Source: Paenibacillus roseus (GTDB lineage Bacteria; Bacillota; Bacilli; Paenibacillales; Paenibacillaceae). From it: a stretch of DNA of 64,000 nt. A program made the position numbers and the translations under genes. The stretch covers positions 434,001 through 498,000 of the forward strand of contig NZ_JAELUP010000103.1 in assembly GCF_016424485.1 (NCBI RefSeq). The letters are read 5' to 3'. How positions within the stretch are numbered: position 1 is the first letter of the stretch; each line of letters opens with the position of its first letter. Shown here one piece after another: positions 16,671 through 25,879 of this stretch. The notes beneath the pieces are model-generated. The model worked only from the letters and a program-made list of their open reading frames with translations, was not told where the DNA came from and made no database searches.

Positions 16671-17816
16671 CTAAGAGGTTGATTCACGCGAAATGCTCAG
16701 CAAAATGCCGATGCTGGCCATGGTGATAAGAAGTGATGACCCCCCGTAGCTGATAAACGGCAGGGTGACGCCCGTAATCGGCATCAAACCGGAGACACCG
16801 CCGATATTGATAAAGGCTTGAATACTGATCAGCCCTATAATACCGGCACCTACAACTGTTCCGTAAGTATCCGGACAGCGTATGGCAACAAGCAGTCCGC
16901 GCCAAATCAAAGCGACATAACAGGCTAGAAAGAGCACGCTGCCGATAAATCCGAACTCCTCACCGATGACGGCGAAGATAAAGTCGTTGTACGGATAGGG
17001 GAGATAATGCAGCTTCTGGACCCCGTGTCCAAAGCCGGCTCCGACAAGGCCGCCGTGTCCAAGTGCGAATAGGGAGTGCGACAAATGATAACCGGTTCCG
17101 AGCATATCATCCAAAGGATTCATAAAGGAGGTGAAGCGGGCGATCCGGTAGCCCCATTTATCCAATTGCGGGTCTGCGGCAAGAGATATGGCGACCATCA
17201 AAGCAACCAGGACACTTAACGCTACTCCGGTAAAGAACAAGTGCTTTAGATTGGAGCCTCCCGCCACAATCATAATCCCGGCACATATCGCCAGTATGAT
17301 GCAAGATCCCAAATCCGGCTGAAGCATAATCAGACCGGATACAAATCCGACAATAACAATGACCGGCAGCAGCCCTTTTTTGAAATCGCGAAACTTTTCG
17401 CCTTTTTTTGAAATAAGCCTGCCGAGATATAAAATAATCGCCAGCTTGGCAAATTCCGTAGGCTGAATGCCGAACCCTGCAAATCCGAGCCAGCTTTTTG
17501 CGCCATTAATTTCTTTACCTACGAAAGGAACGATCGCAAGCAGGAACATGACACCGATAAAATAAAAAATAAACCACGTTTTAAATTTTTCGTAGTAAAT
17601 ATTCATCAGTGCAAATAAAACTACAGATCCTACGGCGGCAAACAGGAGCTGTTTTTTGACAAAGTAAAAAGCATCCCGATTATACCTATCCGAGACCACG
17701 GCAATATTGGAGCTGGCGCTGAACACCATCACCAGCCCAAAGCCGACCAGCAGAAGCGTCAGGATCAACAGCAGAAAATCCGGTCTGCCCCGGATCGCGC
17801 CCTGCGTTTTTTTCAT
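16671..17816 (-). CDS. ftsW: Peptidoglycan polymerase FtsW (SEDS family)
   Basis: 381 residues with ten membrane segments and SEDS signatures: GLVMVFSAS, GAKSWLGFAGFGIQPTEFAK, YNDFIFAVIGEEFGFIGS and the closing LPFISYGGSSL. FtsW polymerises lipid II glycan at the division septum together with a class B PBP. FtsW is preferred over RodA or SpoVE because of its neighbourhood with ylaN, as in B. subtilis, but the family members are alike. GGGGGT upstream supports ATG 17816. It starts 16 bases after the YugN-like gene. Confidence 0.88.
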   Translation of the reverse strand: MKKTQGAIRGRPDFLLLILTLLLVGFGLVMVFSASSNIAVVSDRYNRDAFYFVKKQLLFAAVGSVVLFALMNIYYEKFKTWFIFYFIGVMFLLAIVPFVGKEINGAKSWLGFAGFGIQPTEFAKLAIILYLGRLISKKGEKFRDFKKGLLPVIVIVGFVSGLIMLQPDLGSCIILAICAGIMIVAGGSNLKHLFFTGVALSVLVALMVAISLAADPQLDKWGYRIARFTSFMNPLDDMLGTGYHLSHSLFALGHGGLVGAGFGHGVQKLHYLPYPYNDFIFAVIGEEFGFIGSVLFLACYVALIWRGLLVAIRCPDTYGTVVGAGIIGLISIQAFINIGGVSGLMPITGVTLPFISYGGSSLLITMASIGILLSISRESTS

Positions 17817-17832
17817 CGGGTTAACCCCCAGG

Positions 17833-18177
17833 CTACGCAAGAAGTTTTTTCAGGTCCTGTAAACGCTGCGTTGCTATATTCAATATTTGCTGAGGAACCG
17901 GAGACTCATATTCCAGACCGTGCGGGAAAGTAGCTCGTCCGATATAAATCGCTTCAATTTGCAAGATGGCGTAAGGCTGCTCCAGCTTGCCTTCCACAGC
18001 GCGGGTATTGACGCGTAGGAAATACACTTGTTTATTCGCATTGTCTTCCAGCTTCAAATCATATGTAGCGCGATAATAATCCCACTGCCAGCGTACGAAT
18101 CCAAGCTTTTCGCCTGATTCATCAAGGTGGGCCAGATCGCTGGTCACGCCATTCAGACCGCTATTGTCAATAATCAA
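17833..18177 (-). CDS. YugN-like family protein
   Basis: 114 residues. The features LGFVRWQWDYYRATYDLKLE, YFLRVNTRAVEGKLE and RATFPHGLEYE follow the YugN pattern (a VRxxQWDYxxxTYD segment, YYLRIxxxAVEG, YPHGVEY). Its function is unknown. The start is TTG 18177, preceded at a 6-base spacing by GGAGGGGGA (18192-18184); the longer in-frame ATG starts lack a ribosome site. It is transcribed with ftsW. Confidence 0.78.
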   Translation of the reverse strand: MIIDNSGLNGVTSDLAHLDESGEKLGFVRWQWDYYRATYDLKLEDNANKQVYFLRVNTRAVEGKLEQPYAILQIEAIYIGRATFPHGLEYESPVPQQILNIATQRLQDLKKLLA

Positions 18178-18424
18178 GGAAAATCCCCCTCCAAATAACA
18201 AAACGTTTTCTTTTATCATGATAGTATGTTTCCTTTGACAGTGCAAGCCTGCCCGAATCACGGTTTTCCTTCAATGGTGACAGTATTGCGAATAATTGAT
18301 CTGTTCGATATGAAAACTCCCCATTTGTTTCAGAACGGTCTTCTGGTAAAATAATAGCCGTAGAGCTTGCTGGCGCTGTGAAGCCGGCGGGCAAGTGTAA
18401 ATATGGCAAGGGGGACTTGCGGTG

Positions 18425-19612
18425 ATGACCGAGTCGTTTAATGATGTCAGAAACATGCAAAGCCTCTATTCCGCAATGGTCGGCTGGCGAAGATACCTTC
18501 ATCGTCATCCAGAGCTATCCTATGAGGAAAAGCAAACTTCGCTTTATATCGCAGAACAGCTTCGGGCGATGGGATGTGAGCCGGTTGTCGGCGTAGGCGG
18601 GCACGGGTTAACTGTTCTGATTCAAGGGGAAAAGCCGGGACCGGTCGTGGCTCTGCGTGCGGATATTGACGCACTGCCTATCCAAGACCAGAAGCAGGTG
18701 GACTATATCTCGACTGTTCCGGGCGTGATGCACGCTTGCGGGCATGATGCCCATACCGCTACATTGCTTGGGATAGCCAAGTATTATATGGATCACCGTT
18801 CTGCCCTTGCAGGGGCGAGAAAGCTGATTTTCCAGCCGGCGGAGGAAAGTACGCCTGGGGGAGCGCTGCCGATGATCAGGGAAGGCGTTCTTGAGAATGT
18901 GGATGCAATCTATGGCGTTCATCTGTGGACGCCGCTGCCAGTCGGAATGGTGGCGTCAAAGTCAGGGGCATTCATGGCAGCTCCGGATGAATTTTATATT
19001 GATATTACAGGCCGGGGAGGTCATGGGGGCCTGCCTCACGAGACCATTGATGCGATTATTATCGGGAGTGCTCTGGTAAGCGCGTTGCAGACAATTATCA
19101 GCCGCAATGTCAATCCGCTGGAGCCCGCCGTTATTTCGGTTGGTTCTTTCCAGGCGGGCAGCACAACGAATGTTATTGCGGAAACGGCACACTTGCGCGG
19201 TACGGTGCGGACATTCAATCCGGACACCCGGAAGCTGATTCGCCAGCGGATGGAGGAAATGATTCAGCAGACCTGTTCCATGTATGGGGGAAAGGGTGTT
19301 CTGGATTATCGGGAAGGATACCCGACTGTCGTGAACGACGCGGATGAAATTGCCCGGTTCTTCAAGGTAGGAGGCAAACTGTTGCCGCAGGAGCAGGTGC
19401 AGCAGTCCGGTCTGATTATGGCGGGAGAAGATTTCTCCTATTACTTGCAGCAGCGCAGAGGCTGCTTTATGTTCGTAGGAGCAGGCAACCCGGAGAAGGG
19501 GGCCCGCTATCCGCATCATCATCCACTGTTTGATATTGATGAGAATGCGATGCTGATTTCAGCCAACCTGCTAATCGGCATGGCGGAGGATTTTGCAAGT
19601 TCTCAGATTTAA
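18425..19612 (+). CDS. M20 family amidohydrolase (HipO / IAA-amino acid hydrolase type)
   Basis: 395 residues with the M20D pattern: RRYLHRHPELSYEE, VALRADIDALP, MHACGHDAHTATLLG (metal-binding Cys and His), FQPAEESTPGGAL (catalytic Glu pair) and the late HHHPLFDIDE. It cleaves the amide bond of an N-acyl amino acid; the natural substrate cannot be told. AAGGGGGA precedes ATG 18425, with an in-frame GTG three bases earlier. Confidence 0.93.
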   Translation: MTESFNDVRNMQSLYSAMVGWRRYLHRHPELSYEEKQTSLYIAEQLRAMGCEPVVGVGGHGLTVLIQGEKPGPVVALRADIDALPIQDQKQVDYISTVPGVMHACGHDAHTATLLGIAKYYMDHRSALAGARKLIFQPAEESTPGGALPMIREGVLENVDAIYGVHLWTPLPVGMVASKSGAFMAAPDEFYIDITGRGGHGGLPHETIDAIIIGSALVSALQTIISRNVNPLEPAVISVGSFQAGSTTNVIAETAHLRGTVRTFNPDTRKLIRQRMEEMIQQTCSMYGGKGVLDYREGYPTVVNDADEIARFFKVGGKLLPQEQVQQSGLIMAGEDFSYYLQQRRGCFMFVGAGNPEKGARYPHHHPLFDIDENAMLISANLLIGMAEDFASSQI

Positions 19613-19716
19613 ATCCCATGGGCATTCAAATATATGGGTTGTATGAGAAAGACTGAGGCAGGCCACGCTATCGTTGGGTACGAAAAACATGTAAATCAAC
19701 GATGGAGGACTGTGCG

Positions 19717-20154
19717 ATGAGAACGGTAAAAGAAATTATGACAACGGACTGCATTACAGCAACCCAGCACGATAACATTTACGAGCTGGCGGTCATGATG
19801 AAGAACAATGATATCGGTTTTGTGCCAATTGTGGAAGGCAGGAAGCTGCTTGGCGTTGTGACTGACCGCGATTTGGTGGTTCGCGGCTATGCCCAGAAGC
19901 ATTCCGGCTCCACCTCGGTAACCGAGGTGTTGACAACGGACATTGAGACCATTGCGCCATCGACATCGGTGGATGAGGCTGCCCGCATTATGGCGCGCAA
20001 TCAAATTCGCCGTTTGCCGGTTGTTGAGAACGGTGAATTGCTTGGCGTAGTTGCTATTGGCGACCTGGCGATCCGCGAGATTTTTGCCGATAACGCTGGC
20101 GAGGCGCTAAGCCACATCTCCGAGCAGGAGAACCAGCCATCAGCCGTTCATTAA
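19717..20154 (+). CDS. Tandem CBS-domain protein
   Basis: 145 residues made of two CBS domains: VKEIMTTDCITATQHDNIYE ... LLGVVTDRDLVVRGYA, then VTEVLTTDIETIAPSTSVDE ... LLGVVAIGDLAIREI. CBS pairs bind adenine nucleotides and act as energy or stress sensors; the B. subtilis relative is YhcV. ATGGAGGA provides the ribosome site for ATG 19717. It is followed at 20158-20180 by a GGCTCGGC/GCCGAGC hairpin without a T run and at 20235-20260 by GGGGCGGC-T8-GCCGCCC. Confidence 0.9.
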   Translation: MRTVKEIMTTDCITATQHDNIYELAVMMKNNDIGFVPIVEGRKLLGVVTDRDLVVRGYAQKHSGSTSVTEVLTTDIETIAPSTSVDEAARIMARNQIRRLPVVENGELLGVVAIGDLAIREIFADNAGEALSHISEQENQPSAVH

Positions 20155-20328
20155 TCCGGCTCGGCTTTTGGCCGAGCAGCGTAATCGTTGCGAATCATAA
20201 TGGAAGATGTGATGAAGAAAGCTGTCCCGAACTGCCGGGGCGGCTTTTTTTTGCCGCCCAATTGCGCCTGTGCTTTCGTATTTGGAATAAAATGGCCGGG
20301 GTAATCCCACACTAGGAGGGACGAAAAT

Positions 20329-20358
20329 ATGAACGAGCAAGACAAAAGGAAAGGATGA
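20329..20358 (+). CDS. Nine-codon leader ORF coupled to the XPB helicase gene
   Basis: ATG 20329 follows AGGAGGGACGAAAAT and encodes MNEQDKRKG before a TGA that overlaps the helicase start as ATGA. The strong ribosome site belongs to this short frame, while the helicase start has only the weaker AAAGG inside it. This suggests translational coupling. It may equally be a chance frame. Confidence 0.4.
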   Translation: MNEQDKRKG

Positions 20359-22043
20359 GTACGTTGGCACATCAATCAGGCGCAATCATGATACAGCCGA
20401 ATTTCACAATTTTGCTGGACAAGCGGCATCCGCAAGGAGAACATGCTGCCGAGCAGCTGGCCGGATTTGCGGATTTGATTAAACGGCCAGGGGACTTGCA
20501 TACGTATCGAGTGACTCCGCTATCGATATGGAATGCGGCGGCAGCAGGGCTGTCGGAGAATGACATATTGGATGTGCTGGAGCGGCATAATCGCTTTGAG
20601 CTGCCTGTTCAGGTGGAAACGGGCATTGTGGAATGGTTCGCGCGCTACGGACAGCTGCGGCTGGAGCAGCGGGGCGGAACCATACTGCTTGTGGGAAGCG
20701 ATGCCATCGTATTGGCGGAGCTTGCTGCCAAGCCTGCAATTCGCGATAGTCTGCTGCTCAAAGACTCGGATCATGCGTGGGAGATTCGTCCCGCGCACCG
20801 GGGCAGGCTCAAGCAGGAACTGATTCGGATCGGCTATCCGGTGCTGGATTTGGCAGGTTACCATAGCGGGGAAGAATTGCAGGTCAGCACCCGGGAACTG
20901 GCGTTAAGAGATTACCAGCAGCAAGCGGTGGAATTGTTCTATAAGGAAGGCAGCGTCCACGGCGGCAGCGGCGTATTGGTTTTGCCCTGCGGGGCAGGAA
21001 AAACCGTTGTGGGATTGGCGGCGCTTGCGAAGCTGAAGTGCGCGGCTTTGATATTGACGTCCAATGTCATCTCCGTGAAACAGTGGAAGCAGGAATTATT
21101 GAACAAAACAACCCTAAGGCAAGAGGATATCGGCGAATATGCCGGAGCACTCCGCGAGGTGCGCCCGGTTACAATCGCGACGTACCAAATTATTACCCAT
21201 AGAAGCGCCAAGCAGGAAGATTACGTCCATATGAAGCTGTTCAGCGAACGGAACTGGGGTCTGATTATTTATGATGAGGTCCATCTTCTGCCTGCCCCGG
21301 TATTCCGTATGACTGCAGAAATCCAGGCTACCCGCAGAATGGGGCTGACTGCGACGCTTATCCGTGAAGACGGTCGGGAGGAGGATGTATTCTCGCTGAT
21401 CGGACCCAAGCGCTTCGACCTGCCCTGGAAAACACTGGAGAGCAAAGGCTGGATCGCGGCTTTGTCCTGTGTAGAGATCCGTATTCCGCTTGCCGAGGCC
21501 TGCCGGGAGAAGTATTGCAAGGCACAGCCAAGAGGCAAACAGCGTCTGGCCAGCGAAAATCCCCTTAAGCTTGATGTCATTAGCGAATTGTTGGAGCGCC
21601 ATGTCGGACAGCAGATTTTAATTATCGGCCAGTATTTGAATCAGTTGGAACATTTGTCCTCCCGGCTCGGAATTCCGATGCTGACCGGAAGCACGCCTCA
21701 TGATGAGAGAGAGCGGCTGTTTGAGCAATTCAGGCAAGGGAAGCTGTCGGTACTGATTGTGTCCAAGGTTGCCAATTTCGCCGTCAATCTTCCGGATGCC
21801 TCGGTTGCGATTCAGGTTTCAGGAAGCTTTGGCTCAAGGCAGGAGGAGGCGCAGCGGACGGGGCGGATACTGCGGCCAAAATCAGGGAGCAATGAGGCGC
21901 GGTTTTACAGTTTGGTGACGGAAGGAACGAAGGAGACTGAATTCGCGCTCAAACGGCAAATGTTCATGATTGAGCAGGGCTATTCATATGAGTTGGAAAT
22001 GTGGGGCAACCATACCGAACCGGGAAAGGCGGCAGTGACATGA
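20355..22043 (+). CDS. XPB/Rad25-type DNA helicase (superfamily 2)
   Basis: 562 residues. An N-terminal region of about 190 residues resembles the XPB damage-recognition part. The helicase core has Walker A LPCGAGKTVVG (about 210), DEVH (about 305), MGLTATLIREDGREEDV with the XPB-specific RED motif (about 335), IGPKRFDLPW, and motif VI QRTGRILRPKSG (about 500). XPB-type enzymes unwind or translocate 3'-5' on damaged DNA. Bacterial versions are known from Actinobacteria, while B. subtilis has none that I know of. It overlaps its partner gene by four bases. Confidence 0.92.
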   Translation: MSTLAHQSGAIMIQPNFTILLDKRHPQGEHAAEQLAGFADLIKRPGDLHTYRVTPLSIWNAAAAGLSENDILDVLERHNRFELPVQVETGIVEWFARYGQLRLEQRGGTILLVGSDAIVLAELAAKPAIRDSLLLKDSDHAWEIRPAHRGRLKQELIRIGYPVLDLAGYHSGEELQVSTRELALRDYQQQAVELFYKEGSVHGGSGVLVLPCGAGKTVVGLAALAKLKCAALILTSNVISVKQWKQELLNKTTLRQEDIGEYAGALREVRPVTIATYQIITHRSAKQEDYVHMKLFSERNWGLIIYDEVHLLPAPVFRMTAEIQATRRMGLTATLIREDGREEDVFSLIGPKRFDLPWKTLESKGWIAALSCVEIRIPLAEACREKYCKAQPRGKQRLASENPLKLDVISELLERHVGQQILIIGQYLNQLEHLSSRLGIPMLTGSTPHDERERLFEQFRQGKLSVLIVSKVANFAVNLPDASVAIQVSGSFGSRQEEAQRTGRILRPKSGSNEARFYSLVTEGTKETEFALKRQMFMIEQGYSYELEMWGNHTEPGKAAVT

Positions 22044-24025
22044 GAACGGCAGAAATTGCACTGCGATTCGGCGAATCGGAACTGAATGCTTTCATTGCCA
22101 GCCACCCGGCATGGGAAGAAGCTGCTTCTGAAGGTCTTGGCTGGCGTCAAGCGCAGCTTGACAGCCGTGTGCTGGCAGCCGCGGCAGCAAAGCTGTCTTC
22201 AAGAGCCCGCGCTCTGCTTGAACTGGCGCTACGCCAGTTAGGTCCGCTCCCCTTTGACGAGGAAAGGCTGCGCAAGGCAGGAGCCATTCAGGGTCGCTGG
22301 TCTGGCGCCGAGCTGTTGCAAGGGCTGATTGAGCTCAGGCAGGCGGGCATTGTATTTGCAGTGCGCAAATCATGGGGAGACGAGCTGTTCTTTCTGCCGG
22401 GAGATGCTTTTGCAGCCTGGCTACATGCGTTGTTCCCGTTCGGTCCCGTGCCGCTTGCCAGAGAGCAGGCACGTCAGATCACGGATAGGCAGGGTGCTGA
22501 TTGTGCTCCACTAGGCATGAAACTGTTGGACGGATTGCGGACATTGGTCATGGCAGGGATGCGTTTCAATGCCAAGGGGGTTCTCCCCAAGAAGGTGATT
22601 AGCAAAACGGCAGGCAGGCTGTTCATGAAGGAAGGAGATCTGGAAGGCTGGACAGCGGCATTCGCCTACCGGGATGACTACCCTAAGCCGGTTGCGCTTC
22701 TGCTTGATTTGGCATTGACGCTCGATCTGCTGCTAGAGGATGAAGACGGATATGTTTGGAATGCGGAGACGGGCGAGGTGTGGTTGAATCTGCCCGAAAT
22801 AGTGAGGGAGAGGGAACTTGCTGCACTATTTGTCAGCAGATACATGACTGCGGACTTTAATTTGGCCTTTCCGTCAGCTGCTCTGCTTCATGTAGCCCCC
22901 TTCAAATGGTACGCGGTAGGCGATGCCGCAGCATGGCTGAGCAAGCTTGCCATCAGCAGTCCCAATGCAGACATGCAAGCTTCAAACAGGCAGCAAGCCA
23001 TGCTCTCCGGCCTCGCTTGCTGCCTGCGCGTTCTTCAGGCATGCGGTTGGCTGGAGCAGGGGAGAACGAAGGATGGAATTGAAGTATTTCGCTGGCGGGT
23101 ACTTGCCGCCAATGTTCCTCAGGCGGAGCCGGGACGGATCTATGTCCAGCCGGATTGCGAGATCATTGCTGCCCAGGATGTTCCTTTTTATGTTCGCTGG
23201 CATCTGGAGGAAGTTGCGGAGTTTGTGCAGGCCGGGGTTGTAACGGTGTATCGCATGACCAAGGCCAAGGCGGCACAAGCGGTGAAGCAAGGCTGGACAG
23301 GGGAAGGAATGCTGCAATTTTTACGGGATGCATCCGGGAATGATGTGCCGGAAAATGTAGCCGCTCTCATCCTGGAGTGGTCCCGTCAGGCAGGAAGCGT
23401 ACAGATTGAGCAGGCAACGCTGCTTCGCTGCGCCGGAAGCGAAATTGCACAGCAGCTTGCTTCCGAGCCGTCACTTCGGGAACTGCTGGTCGAGCAACTT
23501 GGCGATCGGACGTTTGTGGTGGAACTGCGGCAACTGAACACTCTGCTGAAGGGGCTGGACCAGCTTGGCTGCTGTGCGGTCAAACCACCGTTGTCCGAGC
23601 AGTTGGAACGCGCAGGCAAAAGCCGGAACAAATCCCGTTCCCAGACAGCGAAGCCCCAGGCAGGATTGTTCTATGACCCTGTGGGATTGAAGCATTTTAC
23701 ACTGCATACCGAGGTTCCGCTGCTGATAAAGGCACATGAGGCCCTAAAGCAGTTGCCGTCGTCCTGGACGCGTCAGTTAAGAGCCTACCACTCGTCTACG
23801 AAGCGGGAAATACTGGAGCGGGCGCTAGAGCTGCATACAGCCGTAGAGCTGCGTTCCGATTCTTCCATTTTGTCCTTTATTCCTTCAACTCTCCATGAGG
23901 CGGAAGGAAGCTGGAGAATCAGCGGGTGGCTGAAGCAAGAGGATGGGGCCGAGCCGTCGGAAATATCGCTGCGCCCGGAGATGTGGGAGGAGATGCGGCT
24001 CATCGTTCCGGCAACGGAGGAATGA
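22040..24025 (+). CDS. Helicase-associated protein with XPB/Ssl2-like Helicase_C_3 domain
   Basis: 661 residues. The clearest part (about residues 370-520) reads RIYVQPDCEIIAAQDVPFYV, then FVQAGVVTVYRMTKAK, a helix with GEGMLQFLRD, and VPENVAALILEWSRQAGSVQ, the Helicase_C_3 pattern. No helicase motor motifs are present. In mycobacteria a protein of this type is encoded beside XPB, and the same pairing with ATGA overlap is seen here. They probably act as a complex in DNA repair; the biochemical role of this partner is not established. Confidence 0.85.
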   Translation: MRTAEIALRFGESELNAFIASHPAWEEAASEGLGWRQAQLDSRVLAAAAAKLSSRARALLELALRQLGPLPFDEERLRKAGAIQGRWSGAELLQGLIELRQAGIVFAVRKSWGDELFFLPGDAFAAWLHALFPFGPVPLAREQARQITDRQGADCAPLGMKLLDGLRTLVMAGMRFNAKGVLPKKVISKTAGRLFMKEGDLEGWTAAFAYRDDYPKPVALLLDLALTLDLLLEDEDGYVWNAETGEVWLNLPEIVRERELAALFVSRYMTADFNLAFPSAALLHVAPFKWYAVGDAAAWLSKLAISSPNADMQASNRQQAMLSGLACCLRVLQACGWLEQGRTKDGIEVFRWRVLAANVPQAEPGRIYVQPDCEIIAAQDVPFYVRWHLEEVAEFVQAGVVTVYRMTKAKAAQAVKQGWTGEGMLQFLRDASGNDVPENVAALILEWSRQAGSVQIEQATLLRCAGSEIAQQLASEPSLRELLVEQLGDRTFVVELRQLNTLLKGLDQLGCCAVKPPLSEQLERAGKSRNKSRSQTAKPQAGLFYDPVGLKHFTLHTEVPLLIKAHEALKQLPSSWTRQLRAYHSSTKREILERALELHTAVELRSDSSILSFIPSTLHEAEGSWRISGWLKQEDGAEPSEISLRPEMWEEMRLIVPATEE

Positions 24026-24102
24026 ATAGGCTCTTCTATTTATCCCGTTTCGTGGTATGATAGGAGGGTAGTTCAATTTCATAATTGAGAAGGGGTGCAT
24101 AC

Positions 24103-24597
24103 ATGCCGACTGCCGAAAAGACGTCCGTTTTACCAAGCGATGTTTTTGGCTATGGAGAACAAGTTGCTACGTTGGATATGGCAGGGTTGCTTCTGAACGC
24201 TTACGAGCTCGGAGACATGATTATTGGTTCGGCAGATGTTGCCGATTATTCATATTGGAAGTCGATTGTCGCTGCTGATGAAGAGGTGCAGAAGCTTGCC
24301 AAGCAGTTTCTGAAAGCCAAGGACTTTTTTACGGAATGTGAGCGCTTCGGACGCTTTCATCCTGATTTTCATGCGGCGAAGGACAAGGTCAAGCAGTTGC
24401 AGGGGGAACTGGATCGTCATGAATGCGTCAGACGGTTCAAGGAGGCGGAGGCTGCGGTTGATCAGCTATTGTATGACATCTCGCATCTCATTGCCTCTTC
24501 GGTGTCGGATACCATCAAGGTGCCTGGCAACGAATCTGTCGGATCGGGCTGTGGAGGAGGAGGCTCCTGCAGCTGCGGGAGCGGGGGCTGCGGCTAA
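24103..24597 (+). CDS. ylbF: YlbF/RicF family regulator with Cys-rich tail
   Basis: 164 residues, mostly alpha-helical, with the YlbF core EVQKLAKQFLKAKDFFTECE and DKVKQLQGELDRHECVRRFK. The last 15 residues are Gly/Cys-rich, with Cys150, Cys156, Cys158 and Cys163. In B. subtilis, YlbF (RicF), YmcA and YaaT form a complex that carries iron-sulfur clusters and tunes RNase Y, competence and sporulation; the Cys tail fits cluster binding. GAAGGGG supports ATG 24103. It is followed by ylbG, as in Bacillus. Confidence 0.9.
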   Translation: MPTAEKTSVLPSDVFGYGEQVATLDMAGLLLNAYELGDMIIGSADVADYSYWKSIVAADEEVQKLAKQFLKAKDFFTECERFGRFHPDFHAAKDKVKQLQGELDRHECVRRFKEAEAAVDQLLYDISHLIASSVSDTIKVPGNESVGSGCGGGGSCSCGSGGCG

Positions 24598-24637
24598 TCG
24601 TTTAGTTAACCTAATAAACCAAGAACGGAGGGAAGCT

Positions 24638-24901
24638 GTGTTTTCAGAACGGACAGGTTATATTATCTGGGTGAATGATTTGAAAGCTGCCCGTTCCCTG
24701 GATAAGTACGGGAACGTCTATTATATGTCGAGGAAGATGCACTATGTCGTCATGTACATGAATGCGGACCGCGCTGAGGATACGGTGCGCAATATTCAGC
24801 GGCTGCCCTTCGTTAAGCGGATTGAGCGTTCTTACCGCAATGAAATCAAAACGGAATATAATTCGGACGTACCGGACAAAACCCGGTTTTACAGCCTGTA
24901 A
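24638..24901 (+). CDS. ylbG: YlbG family protein (DUF2129)
   Basis: 87 residues: RTGYIIWVNDLKAARSLDKY, GNVYYMSRKMHYVVMYMN, and VKRIERSYRNEIKTEY near the end, matching the YlbG family in length and pattern. Its function is unknown. The start is GTG 24638 behind CGGAGGGAA at 24626-24634. It lies 40 bases after ylbF, the conserved order, and ends at a strong terminator. Confidence 0.9.
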   Translation: MFSERTGYIIWVNDLKAARSLDKYGNVYYMSRKMHYVVMYMNADRAEDTVRNIQRLPFVKRIERSYRNEIKTEYNSDVPDKTRFYSL

Positions 24902-24913
24902 ACGTCGAGCAAG

Positions 24914-24940
24914 CCTCCCGACCTGTTCGGGAGGTTTTCT
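24914..24940 (+). terminator. Terminator of the ylbFG transcript
   Basis: CCTCCCGA and TCGGGAGG with a 4-base loop, followed by TTTTCT. Confidence 0.9.
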
Positions 24941-25159
24941 AAAAATATAAGAATGTATTCGTTTTCTTATGAAAAAATGGCTTCTGTTTCTATGCGAAAA
25001 GTTGTTTTTTTAAAAGCACTTCCAGTTGATTTCACTTGAATTACAATGGATTGCAACGGTTGGACAACCTTGACTTTATTCTTTTTATATCAAAAAATGT
25101 AATTTTTAGGGTGTAATCCATGAAAACCGTTTCCAATTGCAGAATTATTATTTTTTCAT
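24941..25159. other. A/T-rich intergenic stretch with small dyads
   Basis: No gene is visible. The stretch contains ATAAGAA / TTCTTAT (24945-24970), GGTTG-GA-CAACC near 25058-25069, and the distant pair AACGGTT / AACCGTT. These could be operator-like sites for the downstream gene, but no known site class is recognised. Confidence 0.4.
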
Positions 25160-25187
25160 TTGAAATCTTGCTTAGGCATGGTAGAAT
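25160..25187 (+). promoter_or_regulatory. SigmaA promoter of the 145-residue hypothetical gene
   Basis: TTGAAA, a 16-base spacer and TAGAAT lie about 58 bases before the start codon. Confidence 0.6.
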
Positions 25188-25244
25188 ATGTAGTAACAAT
25201 TTTATTAAGAATCAGGGCTGATCCCGGGGAGGAGTGGATTCGAG

Positions 25245-25682
25245 ATGAAAGACAAAACGACCGAAAGATGGAATACTTACGAGTCATTTCATATCGTGCT
25301 TGGTGATAAAAAAGTTGCAGATGTCGTCATCACGAACCATGCCAAGATCCGTTGGGCAGACCGTATCGAAAGCGAGAAAACAGGCTTCGAGGATATCGCC
25401 GACTATATTTGGCAAAGTTTGAAACAAGGACGGGTTCAGCCCTATTACAGGAACGAAGAGGATGTCTACCTGATTGATGAAGATCTGGTATTTGTTGCCG
25501 AATTCGCTATACTGGAAGGTGAAACCGATTTAATTGGCAATCCGTTGCACAAGATGATCGTGGTTACGTTCCTCGGGCGCATGTCGGAAACCATTGAGTT
25601 AAGGGATCTGAAATCTTACTATTCCTGGCTTCGCCACTCTAGGCGGATGACTTTGATCAAGAATAGCCGCAAGCGCAAGTAG
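25245..25682 (+). CDS. Hypothetical protein, 145 residues
   Basis: I do not recognise the family. The protein is soluble, mixed alpha/beta and charged. The segment VVITNHAKIRWADRIESEK resembles the opening of small HA-xxR domains (DUF4258-like), with a helix and LIDEDLVFVAEFAIL strands after it. The tail MTLIKNSRKRK is basic. There is no signal peptide or membrane segment. It has its own promoter, a perfect GGGGAGGAG ribosome site and its own terminator, which argues for a real, independently expressed gene. No partner gene lies beside it. Confidence 0.7.
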   Translation: MKDKTTERWNTYESFHIVLGDKKVADVVITNHAKIRWADRIESEKTGFEDIADYIWQSLKQGRVQPYYRNEEDVYLIDEDLVFVAEFAILEGETDLIGNPLHKMIVVTFLGRMSETIELRDLKSYYSWLRHSRRMTLIKNSRKRK

Positions 25683-25726
25683 AGGCCGTCTTAGAGATTC
25701 AGCGTTTTGGCTATATAGAGCATAGC

Positions 25727-25759
25727 GAGCACGTACCGCTTTTTAGGTACGTGCTTTTC
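25727..25759 (+). terminator. Terminator after the hypothetical gene
   Basis: GAGCACGTACC and GGTACGTGC with loop GCTTTTTA, followed by TTTTC. Confidence 0.88.
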
Positions 25760-25879
25760 AAATCGCTAGAGGGGCGTGCGGAAGGTCAAGCTCGGGAACA
25801 ACAGTATTCCATCTGTTAAACAGTTTGGCAGCGGACCTGAAAATTGGCATAGCTGCGTTTGCATAAGGGGGACAGGGTG

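Noticed and set aside
18195..18212. A cre-like AAAACGTTTTC near the YugN-like gene
   Set aside because: It departs from the consensus at two defined positions and lies just upstream of a TTG start without a promoter context.
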